Source: Clostridiales bacterium | GTDB lineage: Bacteria > Bacillota > Clostridia > Oscillospirales > Acutalibacteraceae | DNA length: 64,000 nucleotides | Direction of reading: 5' to 3' | Assembly (NCBI GenBank): GCA_012840445.1 | Contig: DULI01000005.1 | Location: forward strand, 186,001 to 250,000 | In this document: positions 8,809-17,318 of the stretch, in pieces | Layout: each line of letters starts with the position of its first letter | How positions within the stretch are numbered: the stretch's first letter is position 1 | Made by a program: the position numbers and the translations under genes | Notes under the pieces: model-generated | The model's input: only the letters and a program-made list of their open reading frames with translations | The model's database searches: none | Told to the model about the DNA's origin: nothing

Positions 8809-9816
8809 CTACGGCTCCATCACCGTACCAATAAACACCGGCAGCTTGCTTTCATTCTCAATAATGGCAAACACAAACGGCCGGTCAAGCCTTACAGTTT
8901 TCTTGACCCATGACGACCCGAGCCCCGTTATTATGGTCGCGGCGGCGGCACTGGTACCCCCCTCGTTAACAATAATACGGGTTTTATGCAGCACCGTATC
9001 AACATATATATTCCCGTTATCCAACTTTCCAATTTTACTAAAATCCGCGTCTTTGGAAGAAAAGGCGTCCTTCATGCCAAGGCTTTGCAGCACCCCATTG
9101 AGCACAACCGTACAACTGAAATTGAACTTTGGCAAATACGTGTACACCGGTTCCTGCTGCGAATTCTCAATTATTTTTAAAAACCTTTCCCCGGTAAGCC
9201 CCTTTACATACTCGTCAAGGGATACCCCTTCGTTGGGCAGCAGCGCCACAAAGCTGTAACCGTTCTCATAGGGCTTAATAAACCCGGTGGCAAGACCGTC
9301 ATCAAGATATAACTTTTCCTTCGAGTACATAAACTCAGCCATTTTCTTGCCCGACGGGGCGTTAAACTCGCCGGTGGAAACATCCTCTTTGTAGTAGATT
9401 TCCTTCCACTTTGCATCAAAGGCGATGGCGTTAATCAGGCACATTACCGTACTGGGGTCAAGAACATCAATCATCTTGTTTATCATTCCATCGGTCTTGT
9501 CTTTTACCCATTGGTTAATCTCATCCACCGTCTGGCAGTTGAATATCCTCCTAAAAACCTCTGCGCCGTAATACCGATCATTATTCTGCAAAAAGTCCTT
9601 GCCGGCCTCAATGCCGGGTATCAGCCATACGGAGTTAGCCATATCAAGTTTGTAGCCCTCCCCGTTGGGCAAATTCTTTGCATAATTATAAAGGTACTCA
9701 TTCAACTGCCCCACCGGCATACCAAGCATGCCTTCCATCTGTTCAAGGGTCCGGCCGTCAGCGCCGTTTGCCAGCATGGAAAGGGCCATAATCGCCGACA
9801 CTGGCGAAACCATCAA
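8809..9816 (-). CDS. Serpin core domain (gene broken by frameshifts upstream)
   Basis: This frame encodes most of a serpin, a suicide inhibitor of serine or cysteine proteases: the shutter/helix-B motif MVSPVSAIMALSM at its start, the NAIAFDAKWK strand, and a C-terminal reactive-loop hinge NEGGTSAAAATII, whose small residues at P15-P9 mark an inhibitory rather than a storage serpin. Counting from the hinge, P1-P1' would fall at the Ser-Ser of GLGSSW (inference). The domain ends in the usual RPFVFAIIENES and FIGTVMEP strands. The first residues shown here are not the real start: helix A (RFELFKKSYDGDN) lies immediately upstream in the same frame, and the signal peptide and linker lie in other frames at 9813-10257. 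No dockerin is seen, although clostridial serpins can carry one. Confidence 0.85.
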   Translation of the reverse strand: MMVSPVSAIMALSMLANGADGRTLEQMEGMLGMPVGQLNEYLYNYAKNLPNGEGYKLDMANSVWLIPGIEAGKDFLQNNDRYYGAEVFRRIFNCQTVDEINQWVKDKTDGMINKMIDVLDPSTVMCLINAIAFDAKWKEIYYKEDVSTGEFNAPSGKKMAEFMYSKEKLYLDDGLATGFIKPYENGYSFVALLPNEGVSLDEYVKGLTGERFLKIIENSQQEPVYTYLPKFNFSCTVVLNGVLQSLGMKDAFSSKDADFSKIGKLDNGNIYVDTVLHKTRIIVNEGGTSAAAATIITGLGSSWVKKTVRLDRPFVFAIIENESKLPVFIGTVMEP

Positions 9817-10257
9817 ATTATCGCCGTCGTAGGATTTTTTAAACAGCTCAAATCGGCTGGGGTATTTATTTCCGATGTTAAACCGCCGTCCTCTTGGATT
9901 TTGGTAACAATAAACTTCTCCTGCACCTCATCTTTATCATTGATAAACACATTATTCTGGTTCTCTCGGTCATCCTCTTGGAGGTCATCTTCCTGCTTGC
10001 TTTCATTTTCTTCCGACTGATTATCGGGCGATTCTTCTTGCCCGCCCAAACTCTCATTCGCGCAAGGCTCCTCGCCTCTTTCAAGGGCAGGTTCATTTCC
10101 ATCATGAACCGAAGTGACTTCTGCCAAAGCCCCTTCATCAGCTTGGCCCTTCGCCGCGTTGGCCCTTGTGCAGCCCCCCCATATTAAAGCAGGCTGCAAA
10201 CGCTAAAACAAGGCTTAACGCCACGGCAACACATCTTGCATATGTGCCTTTACGCAT
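9813..10257 (-). pseudogene. N-terminal part of the serpin gene, split by two single-base frameshifts
   Basis: On the minus strand an ATG at 10257 with GGAAG seven bases upstream starts a signal peptide (MRKGTYARCVAVALSLVL, then AFAACFNMGG). Here a run of seven G (plus-strand C7 at 10174-10180) throws the frame. With six G it would continue as GGCTRANAAKG into an acidic linker of about 100 residues that is readable in the next frame. A second break at the T run opposite 9880-9882 is needed to pass from EDGG into FNIGNKYPSRFELFKK, the first helix of the serpin domain. The two shifts cancel, giving a coherent product of about 482 residues: signal peptide (possibly lipoprotein), Glu/Asp/Gln-rich linker, serpin. 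I conclude it is one gene, either decayed or misread at homopolymers. Confidence 0.75.
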
Positions 10258-10391
10258 AATATCACTTCCATTCAAAGAATACCTTTGCTACCATTATAAT
10301 CCAATAGCACAAAAAACGCAAGCGAAATTTAAACATAATGCTGCAAAAAACGCCAAATTCAGAATATTTTTTGTAAAATCTCCTTAAAATC

Positions 10392-10420
10392 TTGATATTC
10401 CAAGAACATTATGGTAAAAT
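10392..10420 (+). promoter_or_regulatory. Probable sigma-A promoter
   Basis: TTGATA (10392-10397), a 17-base spacer and TAAAAT (10415-10420) lie 38 bases before the ATG at 10459. The in-frame alternative start at 10411 falls inside this promoter, which supports the later start. Confidence 0.55.
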
Positions 10421-10458
10421 ATGCATGGTTTTCCTTCCAAAATTTAAGGGGTGCATCA

Positions 10459-11334
10459 ATGAAAAAAATACTCGGGACAAAAAGGGTCCCATTAATACTC
10501 ACCACCCTTTGGATAGCTCTGCTGCTTTGCATGTTGTTCATGGCCGTATCCTGGGCCAACAAAATATATCCCAAAAACTGCGGCATTTCCCATATGCTAA
10601 TAGGCTTCCCCGAAGCCCGTATAGATGGCACAACCCACAAGGTCGCAAACTGTTATATCCAAGACGGCTGCCTTTACCTTGAGGTTTTGGCGGCCGGCCA
10701 AAATAATGAGCCACAGGCCACCCAAAGCGCAGGCTACACAATACGCTACAAAAACCGCAAATACAGGCCAGATTTAAAGGATAATACCCAAAAGGATTCC
10801 ACCTACAAATTCCCAATGCCCCATATCGGCTTTAACCGGGACATCACCCTGCCCCTTTACTACGGCGACCAATACATAGCCGACCTGTACCTTAAAGCCA
10901 CAGACAACATCCTGTCGGACAAATCCGGCATTTTGGCCGCCGAAAAGGACGGGCTTTTGATGTTCGCCGACATAAACCCGAATTTAAAGCCCGACCAACA
11001 GACATACCTAACCGAAATGCGCCTTAACGCGGTTTTGCTGGAAGATACCGGGCATCCGCTTGACGCAGATTTTAATACCTATAAGTCATCATTTTACTGG
11101 GTATATATCGAAGACTACGAGGGCAACAAATACTTCTACCGCGCCCATCCAATGCTCAGCCAAGTGGATTTGCAGAAACAGCGCCTGCAGGAACGCCACT
11201 GCTATTACTTCGACCTTCCCAGGGATTTAAAGGAATATAGAATAGTGGTTCCCAGCATTACATACAAATCAGGCCAAAACGGGATGGTCATCCTCGAAGG
11301 CCCGTGGGTGATACCCGTCAAAAAACAGGAATAA
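10459..11334 (+). CDS. Membrane-anchored protein of unknown function
   Basis: This 291-residue protein has one N-terminal membrane segment (about residues 10-32, LILTTLWIALLLCMLFMAV) followed by an extracellular region of about 255 residues that looks beta-rich. The start at 10459 follows AAGGGGTG with ideal spacing. The tail (LKEYRIVVPSITYKSG then VILEGPWVIPV) resembles the exported Ig-like regions of sporulation or anti-sigma-associated proteins of Firmicutes, but I cannot assign a family. It lies 22 bases before a lipoprotein gene on the same strand, so the two are probably co-transcribed and act together at the cell surface. Confidence 0.75.
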   Translation: MKKILGTKRVPLILTTLWIALLLCMLFMAVSWANKIYPKNCGISHMLIGFPEARIDGTTHKVANCYIQDGCLYLEVLAAGQNNEPQATQSAGYTIRYKNRKYRPDLKDNTQKDSTYKFPMPHIGFNRDITLPLYYGDQYIADLYLKATDNILSDKSGILAAEKDGLLMFADINPNLKPDQQTYLTEMRLNAVLLEDTGHPLDADFNTYKSSFYWVYIEDYEGNKYFYRAHPMLSQVDLQKQRLQERHCYYFDLPRDLKEYRIVVPSITYKSGQNGMVILEGPWVIPVKKQE

Positions 11335-11356
11335 TACTGGAAAAGGAAGAGGTTAT

Positions 11357-11914
11357 ATGAAATTCAGGTTTATATATATGTATATATCCCTGATACTTGC
11401 CATACTGCTTATATTTTCCGGTTGCAGCGGCAACTTGGCCTCACCGCAGCCTGGCTCCGATACCGCCAATGGGGCGCCAAGCCCTTTGGGCGATTCCCAT
11501 GACCCTCAGGAAGGGGAGGAGGACATGCATAAGTTCATCCCCCGCCCCAAAGACCCCGAGGTGTTAAGCAAGGAACAGGAAGACAAAATCAAGGCCGACT
11601 ATGTTGAATATCTTAAAACCATCCACCCCGGCGACCCGTCGGTCAGTTCCCTAACCGCCGAGGATATAGCCATCACCGAATACCTTGGCACATTCAACGG
11701 CGCTGTGGCAATATTCATAACCCCAAAGGATTCCACCTACCCGGACTCAAGCTTTGAGGTAAAAGTCTCAAGGATTACCATCACATTCCCCGCAGGCCCG
11801 CCCTTTTATATCTACAAAGACTCTCAGTTCAAAGAAATCAAAGACGCATACGAGGCGGAATGGATAAACCTCTTTGATCTGCGGGACCTGAAATACTTCA
11901 TAAACGGCGAATAG
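11357..11914 (+). CDS. Lipoprotein of unknown function
   Basis: This 185-residue product begins with a lipoprotein signal (about 1-24, ending in the lipobox IFSGC), then a Pro/Ser/Asp-rich spacer and a globular domain of about 120 residues (from about residue 60, DYVEYLKTIHPGDPSVSS, to the end). AGGAAGAGG precedes the ATG. The domain contains an YLGTFNGAVAIFIT strand typical of small secreted clostridial proteins, but I do not recognise a named family. It probably forms an operon with the membrane protein upstream (22-base gap). Confidence 0.8.
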   Translation: MKFRFIYMYISLILAILLIFSGCSGNLASPQPGSDTANGAPSPLGDSHDPQEGEEDMHKFIPRPKDPEVLSKEQEDKIKADYVEYLKTIHPGDPSVSSLTAEDIAITEYLGTFNGAVAIFITPKDSTYPDSSFEVKVSRITITFPAGPPFYIYKDSQFKEIKDAYEAEWINLFDLRDLKYFINGE

Positions 11915-12123
11915 CACCAAAATCGGGAAACCAGGGCCATAGATTTTGCGGCGCAACACAAACCCGCCCAAAGCGCGCGCAAACTAACTTAAATAGCAAT
12001 TAAGTTTTTGTCAAACCAAAGTTTAAAGCCGCTCAAAAGGCGCCGCCTTTAAGTATAACTAAACACAAAAACCTGCATTCATGCCAACAAGCCAAACCTA
12101 TCCTGCTCTATATCCCTAAACAA

Positions 12124-12150
12124 AAACAGCCGCTTTTCAGTCGGCTGTTT
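12124..12150 (+). terminator. Terminator-like hairpin
   Basis: AAACAGCCG (12124-12132) pairs with CGGCTGTTT (12142-12150), with a 9-base loop and a short T run on the plus strand. It would end the lipoprotein transcript, about 210 bases after that gene. The intervening 11915-12123 holds no gene that I can support. Confidence 0.55.
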
Positions 12151-12160
12151 TGCAGCAAAA

Positions 12161-12185
12161 AACCGGCCGCTTAAAGCGGCCGGTT
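12161..12185 (-). terminator. Flagellin gene terminator
   Basis: A near-perfect 25-base inverted repeat (AACCGGCCGCTT at 12161-12172 with AAGCGGCCGGTT at 12174-12185) is followed on the minus strand by a run of T. It lies 21 bases past the flagellin stop codon at 12206. Confidence 0.85.
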
Positions 12186-12205
12186 TTAGTTTTGCTTTTT
12201 TATAA

Positions 12206-13363
12206 TTACTGGAGCAGCTGGAGAACGCCCTGCGGCAGGGTGTTGGCCTGAGCCAGCATAACCTGCGAAGCCTGAGCCAGGATGTTGTTCTTGGTCAGTT
12301 CCATCATTTCTTTTGCCATGTCAACATCGCGGATGCGGCTTTCAGCAGAGGTCAGGTTCTCGCTGGTGGTTCCGAGGTTGTTGACGGTGTGCTCAAGGCG
12401 GTTCTGCAGAGCACCGAGGTCGGCGCGTGTGCCGGAAACGATGTTGATAGCCTCGTCAATCTTTGCTATAGCAGCAGCGGCTTCTTCCTGGGTAGCAACC
12501 GAAATGCCGTCTACGCCAATGCCTTTGGAGCTCATGTCGCCAACAGACAGGGTTACCTGCTGGTTGTCAACGCCGTTAGCGCCGATCTGGAAGGTTACGC
12601 CCTTGCCAGCAGTGGCAACACTCAGATCATAGGTTGCATCAGAACCACTGGGAGCTGTGCTTCCCTTTACAACGGTAATGACCAGGCCTTCATACTTCTT
12701 GGCGTCATTAGCAGTTGCAGTAGCCGGATCAACATTAGCGGTAAAGATTACGGTGTTGCCGTTTTCTACCTTGTCGAAAGTAATTCCGGCAGCGGTTGTA
12801 GCGACGGATATATCGTTGGTATCCTCTGCGGCTGTAATTGTAATGCCGGTAGCGCCGGTTCCGAACTTGCCGCCGGACATCGAAACAGCCTTAACACCGG
12901 TATCGCTGAAGGAAGTGCTGGATGATACTTCGTATCCGCCCAGAGTGCCGTCGAGCAGGTTAATCTTGTTGAAGTGGGTGGACTCGGCAATCCTGTCTAT
13001 CTCGTTCTTGAGTGCCTCAACTTCCTTGTTGATGTTGGCGCGGTCAACTTCGTCCTTGTAGGTGCCGTTTGCCGACTGAACAGCCAGCTCACGCATTCTC
13101 TGCAGAATAGCATGGGTCTCATTGAGTCCGCCTTCAGCGGTCTGGACTAATGAAATGCCGTCCTGAGCATTGGACTGGGCCTGGTTGAGTCCGCGGATCT
13201 GTCCGCGCATTTTCTCGGATATGGCAAGACCTGCAGCGTCGTCGCCGGCACGGTTGATACGGTAACCGGAAGAAAGCTTCTCAAGGTTCTTGCCAATCGC
13301 ATTATTGTTGCCCATTAACTGTCTGTGTGCATTAAGAGCACTAATGTTGTGTTGAATCCTCAT
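12206..13363 (-). CDS. hag: Flagellin
   Basis: This 385-residue filament protein has the two conserved coiled-coil ends of flagellin: an N-terminal D0/D1 region (about 1-140, MRIQHNISALNAHRQL and LEKLSSGYRINRAGDDAAGL) and a C-terminal region (about 300-385, ending LAQANTLPQGVLQLLQ). The middle, about 150 residues rich in Thr, Val and Ala, is the variable surface-exposed part and has the low complexity usual for it. AGGAGG precedes the ATG. A sigma-28 promoter lies at 13484-13510, giving a leader of about 115 bases with a hairpin. It is divergent from fliD. The symbol hag follows Bacillus usage; fliC is equivalent. Confidence 0.97.
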   Translation of the reverse strand: MRIQHNISALNAHRQLMGNNNAIGKNLEKLSSGYRINRAGDDAAGLAISEKMRGQIRGLNQAQSNAQDGISLVQTAEGGLNETHAILQRMRELAVQSANGTYKDEVDRANINKEVEALKNEIDRIAESTHFNKINLLDGTLGGYEVSSSTSFSDTGVKAVSMSGGKFGTGATGITITAAEDTNDISVATTAAGITFDKVENGNTVIFTANVDPATATANDAKKYEGLVITVVKGSTAPSGSDATYDLSVATAGKGVTFQIGANGVDNQQVTLSVGDMSSKGIGVDGISVATQEEAAAAIAKIDEAINIVSGTRADLGALQNRLEHTVNNLGTTSENLTSAESRIRDVDMAKEMMELTKNNILAQASQVMLAQANTLPQGVLQLLQ

Positions 13364-13390
13364 ATTTAATCCTCCTGATTATTTTTTTCA

Positions 13391-13410
13391 GGGAAGAGTC
13401 CGTTCTTCCC
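13391..13410 (-). promoter_or_regulatory. Hairpin in the flagellin mRNA leader
   Basis: A 7-bp stem (GGGAAGA 13391-13397 with TCTTCCC 13404-13410, 6-base loop) sits in the flagellin 5' leader, about 28 bases before the start codon and just upstream of the AGGAGG site. On the minus strand it is not followed by a T run, so it is not a terminator in that direction. A role in mRNA stability or translational control is only inference. Confidence 0.45.
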
Positions 13411-13483
13411 TTTTTTATATAATGTCTTTGTCAAAACGGGCCCTGGTTTCAACAAAGACACCTTGGACCTTGATCCACTTCAT

Positions 13484-13510
13484 ATATCGTCCCTGCCCGA
13501 CAAAAGTTTA
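13484..13510 (-). promoter_or_regulatory. Sigma-28 (SigD) promoter of flagellin
   Basis: On the minus strand TAAA (13510-13507), exactly 15 bases, then GACGATAT (13491-13484) matches the SigD consensus TAAA-N15-GCCGATAT with one mismatch. This is the expected late flagellar promoter. Confidence 0.8.
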
Positions 13511-13548
13511 GAATTATTTTCAAAATTTTCTTAAATCAGATAAAAGAC

Positions 13549-13575
13549 TAAAAAATTTGTGCATTTAAACGATAT
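13549..13575 (+). promoter_or_regulatory. Sigma-28 (SigD) promoter of the fliD operon
   Basis: TAAA (13549-13552), exactly 15 bases, then AACGATAT (13568-13575) matches the SigD consensus with two mismatches. The start of transcription would lie near 13583, about 37 bases before fliD. It is divergent from the flagellin sigma-28 promoter 40 bases away. Confidence 0.7.
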
Positions 13576-13619
13576 ATAAAATGTAATGTCCTGCTTTCTT
13601 AACGAAAGGAGAGTTAAGT

Positions 13620-16256
13620 ATGAACTACTACAGCGTTAACAACTATTCATCAATAAAGAGCCGCAAGGGTATCGGCGGGCTTATGTCCGGTCTCGACGTC
13701 GATTCGATTGTCGAGCAGCTGACCTTAACCACCCGCACCAAAATCCAAAAACAGCTGCAGCAAAAACAGCTCATTGAATGGAAGCAGGAGGCCTACCGCG
13801 AAATTATAAACAAGCTGTCGGCTTTTCAGAATAAATATTTATCCTCCACCAGCTCATCCAACATATTAAAATCCACCTTTTTTAATGTCACCACCATCGA
13901 AAACCGCTTTTCAGACTATGTAAAAGTCTCGGGTTCTGCCGCGAACGCCTCCAACATCGTAATCACAAGCATAGACAGGCTCGCCACCAACTCGCAGTAT
14001 GTTGCGGGCAACAATCTGTCGGCAAAGAGCCTTAATACCGGCGCCATCCGCGAGCAGTGGAGCGACATCTCAGTCGCCGGCCAATCCCTGGAGTTCAAGT
14101 ACAACGGCAAAACATACTCTATAAGCCTCGACAGCAACTCAGACTTCAAGAAAACCTTTGCAGAACTTTACGCGACCGACCCCGATGTCTACGGCAACCA
14201 GTACGGCGAGGCTTTGAACGACACCCAGGCCCTCAACCAGATTGCATACATAATGAATAAAGCGCTCGGCGATTTAAAATCAAAATACGAAGAACTGGCC
14301 GATGTGGATTTCAATGTCGAATTCACCCAAGGGGACGGGATTGATTTCTCCTTCACCGCAAACGGCGAGCAGGTGGAGGTAACCGGCGGTTCCTCCGGGT
14401 TGTTTGGCGCCCTCGGCTACGAGGCGGGCTCAGGCAGCACACCCGTAAACAGCGTCAATGTCTCGCAGCTTTACCAGATTAAATCCCTCGGGGGCGAGCA
14501 CAGCGTGCTGGCGGGCGCTTCCATCACCGTCAGCCTTAACGGCGTCGCAAAAGTCCTCACCTTCGAGAAAAACGACATCGACGGCACCTACAACACCGTT
14601 GAGGAATTGCGGGACATCCTTCAGGCAAAGCTCGACAAGGCCTTTGGCGCGGGCAAAGTTATTGTAACCCTTAACGACGGTTCGGGGGATTTGGCGAATG
14701 GCAGCCTTAGCTTTACCACCGCCGACCCCTATTCGGTATTTCAAATTACAGGCAGCACAAGCTCCGCCGTGCTTTCCGAAACCGGCGCGCTGCGTGTCGG
14801 TGCCTTTGAATCCAACAGGGCAAACCTAACGAGAACCCTTGGCCAGTACACGGGCGAAGATGCCGTAAAAAACGGCCTCGCAACGGCGCTTACGGCCAAT
14901 GCCGACGGAAAGTACAGAATAAGCGTCAACGGCCACATCTTTACTTTTAGCGCCACCAACCAGCTTGGCGACATAATATCAAGGATAAACAACGCCAACA
15001 TAGGCGTCAAAATAACCTATTCCAGCACTACCGACCGCTACACCATCACCGCGACAGACGGCGGCACCGCGGGCAAAATCGAAATCAAAAACGTCAGTGA
15101 CTTCGAGGCGGTCGACTCCGAAGGCCGCAAAATCCTGACCGATGAAGGCTACCTCATCGCCGGATACGACGAAAACGGCAACGCTATCCTCGCCACCGAC
15201 AAGGACGGAAATTATATTATGGGCGGCGCTGTCAGCAACTTAAGCGAAGCCCTGTTTGGCGCATCGGAAATCGGCGCGTCCGCAGGCAACCTTACCACCG
15301 TGGGCGAGGACGCGGTACTGCATGTCAGTTTCGACGGAAACCCCGCAAACGCGGTGGAAATAGTGCGCTCCTCCAACAGCTTTGTGCTGGACGATGTAAG
15401 CTTTGAGCTCAAAAAGGCAACCACCCCGGATGTGGGAAACATCACCTTTACCGTAAACAACAATACCGACCAGCTTTTCGATAAAATCAAGTCCTTCGTG
15501 GATGAATACAACGAAATTATCAGCCTTATTTACAATAAATACTCCGAAAAGCCTGCGGTGGATGAAGACGGCAGGCGCACCTACCTGCCCCTTTCGGAAG
15601 AGCAGGCTAAAGAGATGACCCAAGACCAGATAGATAAATGGAACGAAAAGGCTAAGCAGGGGCTGCTGTACGGCGACAGTACCCTCAACTCCCTTTTAAT
15701 CGAGCTTCGCAGGGCATTAAACGACACTGTGGCAGAACTGTCAACCACCCTTGCCAAAATAGGCATCACAACCGGCTCTCCCGGCAGCTGGACGGTCTCA
15801 AACAACAACAGCGGCCAGCTTGTAATCGACGAAGAAAAACTAAGGGCTGCCCTTGCTTCCAACCCGCAGGAGATAATCGACCTGTTTACCCGCCAGGCGG
15901 ATCCTTCCATTGCAGACAAGCCATACAGTGAATGGACCACCGCCGACGCGCGGGAATTCCACAACACCGCGGGCATAGCCCACAGAATAAAGGTAGCTCT
16001 GGACAACGCGGTGGGCACATTTGGCATCACCGGCACACTTATACGGCTCGCGGGCAAACCCAACCACCTTTCCTCCTCTAACAACCTGCTGTCCAGCCAG
16101 CTTTCGCAGATTGGCACCGAAATCTCAAGGCTAAGGGACAGGCTAAAATCCGAGGAATCCAGATGGTTTGCCAAGTTCACCATGCTCGAAACCTACCTTA
16201 GCAGCATCTCGGCGCAGAGCGAATACCTTTCATCCCTGCTTTACGGGCGGATGTAA
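13620..16256 (+). CDS. fliD: Flagellar filament cap protein FliD
   Basis: FliD caps the growing filament and guides flagellin insertion. The N-terminal FliD_N domain (about residues 15-115, GLMSGLDVDSIVEQL) and the C-terminal FliD_C domain (about 610-870, with DKIKSFVDEYNEIISLIYNKY and a closing coiled coil) are clear. The middle has beta-rich, hook-IN-type repeats such as FSATNQLGDIISRINNANIG. At 878 residues it is well above the usual 450-650, through an enlarged variable centre. The GAAAGGAG site and a sigma-28 promoter precede it. It heads the cluster fliD-fliS-fliT-like. Confidence 0.95.
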   Translation: MNYYSVNNYSSIKSRKGIGGLMSGLDVDSIVEQLTLTTRTKIQKQLQQKQLIEWKQEAYREIINKLSAFQNKYLSSTSSSNILKSTFFNVTTIENRFSDYVKVSGSAANASNIVITSIDRLATNSQYVAGNNLSAKSLNTGAIREQWSDISVAGQSLEFKYNGKTYSISLDSNSDFKKTFAELYATDPDVYGNQYGEALNDTQALNQIAYIMNKALGDLKSKYEELADVDFNVEFTQGDGIDFSFTANGEQVEVTGGSSGLFGALGYEAGSGSTPVNSVNVSQLYQIKSLGGEHSVLAGASITVSLNGVAKVLTFEKNDIDGTYNTVEELRDILQAKLDKAFGAGKVIVTLNDGSGDLANGSLSFTTADPYSVFQITGSTSSAVLSETGALRVGAFESNRANLTRTLGQYTGEDAVKNGLATALTANADGKYRISVNGHIFTFSATNQLGDIISRINNANIGVKITYSSTTDRYTITATDGGTAGKIEIKNVSDFEAVDSEGRKILTDEGYLIAGYDENGNAILATDKDGNYIMGGAVSNLSEALFGASEIGASAGNLTTVGEDAVLHVSFDGNPANAVEIVRSSNSFVLDDVSFELKKATTPDVGNITFTVNNNTDQLFDKIKSFVDEYNEIISLIYNKYSEKPAVDEDGRRTYLPLSEEQAKEMTQDQIDKWNEKAKQGLLYGDSTLNSLLIELRRALNDTVAELSTTLAKIGITTGSPGSWTVSNNNSGQLVIDEEKLRAALASNPQEIIDLFTRQADPSIADKPYSEWTTADAREFHNTAGIAHRIKVALDNAVGTFGITGTLIRLAGKPNHLSSSNNLLSSQLSQIGTEISRLRDRLKSEESRWFAKFTMLETYLSSISAQSEYLSSLLYGRM

Positions 16257-16276
16257 TAATAACGGAGGTACCACAA

Positions 16277-16678
16277 ATGGCACTTAACCCATACGCAAAC
16301 TACAAACAGATTTCAATAAGCACCATGTCCCCGGGGGAGCAGGTCGTGCTGCTGTTCAACGAAGCCATCAAAAATATGCGCCTTGGCGCGAAACTGCTGC
16401 GGGAGGAAAATTTCGAGGCGGCAGAAAAATGCACCGAAAAAAGCAAACGGATTTTTGATTATTTAATGAAAGCGCTCGACCGCAAATACGAAATCTCCCT
16501 CGAGCTGTACAAATTCTACTCGTTTTTCAACCGCGAGATAATCCGCGCCGAAATCCGCAGGGACGCCTCTGTCCTTGAAGCGGTCATCCCGCTTGTGGAA
16601 GAAATGCGGGACACCTTTTCCCAGGCAGAAAAGCTCTCGCATATAAATAAAGGAGCCAGAAATGTCAGAAATCTATGA
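16277..16678 (+). CDS. fliS: Flagellin export chaperone FliS
   Basis: This all-alpha protein of 133 residues binds the C-terminus of flagellin in the cytoplasm and prevents early polymerisation. The N-terminal NPYANYKQISISTMSPGEQ and the following LLFNEAIKNMRLG helix are typical of FliS. Length is normal for the family. It starts 20 bases after fliD with GGAGGT upstream, and its 3' end overlaps the next gene by 17 bases, indicating translational coupling. Confidence 0.95.
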   Translation: MALNPYANYKQISISTMSPGEQVVLLFNEAIKNMRLGAKLLREENFEAAEKCTEKSKRIFDYLMKALDRKYEISLELYKFYSFFNREIIRAEIRRDASVLEAVIPLVEEMRDTFSQAEKLSHINKGARNVRNL

Positions 16679-17093
16679 AACGCTGCTTACCTGCATGCAG
16701 CAAAAGCTTATTTTCATCACCCAGTTTTCAAACCTTACAAAACAAATGGAGGTCCGAAGCAGGCAGGAAGATATTGACCTCGGCGACCTTCTGCAACGCA
16801 GGCAAAATCTGCTCGAGAGAATCGGCAAATGCGACGAGTTGATATCCAAAACCCTGCAGGATTCCGGCTCGCCCCAGCTCCGCGGTATCGTTAGCGGTCT
16901 TAGCCTGCCTGAAGGCAGTGGTGATAAAGATCGCCGGCTTTTCGAGCTTGCATGCGAATACTACAGGCTGCTGGAGGAGTCAGTTGCCGGCAACCAGAAG
17001 GTGCAAGAACTGATTCAAAAAAGCTATAACGAGGCAAAAGAGGCCTTAAAAACCTTAAGCGCCGACAGAAAACATACAAAAATGTTCAGATAA
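16662..17093 (+). CDS. FliT/FlgN-like flagellar chaperone
   Basis: This 143-residue, almost entirely helical protein overlaps fliS by 17 bases and uses an AAAGGAG site inside fliS. Its heptad-rich N-terminal half (residues about 1-60, with SRQEDIDLGDLLQRRQNLLERI) resembles the FlgN/FliT class of export chaperones. Position downstream of fliS supports FliT (partner of FliD) over FlgN, but sequence alone does not settle it. It ends at a strong terminator, closing the fliD operon. Confidence 0.65.
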   Translation: MSEIYETLLTCMQQKLIFITQFSNLTKQMEVRSRQEDIDLGDLLQRRQNLLERIGKCDELISKTLQDSGSPQLRGIVSGLSLPEGSGDKDRRLFELACEYYRLLEESVAGNQKVQELIQKSYNEAKEALKTLSADRKHTKMFR

Positions 17094-17111
17094 CCACCTT
17101 AACAGGTGGTT
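17092..17111 (+). terminator. Terminator of the fliD operon
   Basis: AACCACCT (17092-17099) pairs with AGGTGGTT (17104-17111) around a 4-base loop and is followed by a T-rich run. The stem starts inside the stop codon of the preceding gene. Confidence 0.92.
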
Positions 17112-17227
17112 TTTTTATTCCTTCCTTCATAAATTTAGAATAACCGGGCAAAAGCTTCTCACCGGGAATATAAAAAAATCATATCCTGTAATATCAGAAA
17201 TAAATGTCCAAAGTTTGTGGAAATTTA

Positions 17228-17241
17228 TATATTCGAATATA
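17228..17241. promoter_or_regulatory. 14-bp perfect palindrome, possible operator
   Basis: TATATTCGAATATA is a perfect dyad about 78 bases upstream of the dockerin amidase gene. It is followed by a second short palindrome, GCAACGTTGC (17254-17263). Dyads of this length in front of a lysis gene often bind a repressor. The protein that would bind is unknown. Confidence 0.35.
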
Positions 17242-17318
17242 CGCCTTGTTGCAGCAACGTTGCCCCGTCTTTGTCCCGATTTTGATCCCCTGTATTTTAA
17301 AAGAAAGGAGTAAGGACA

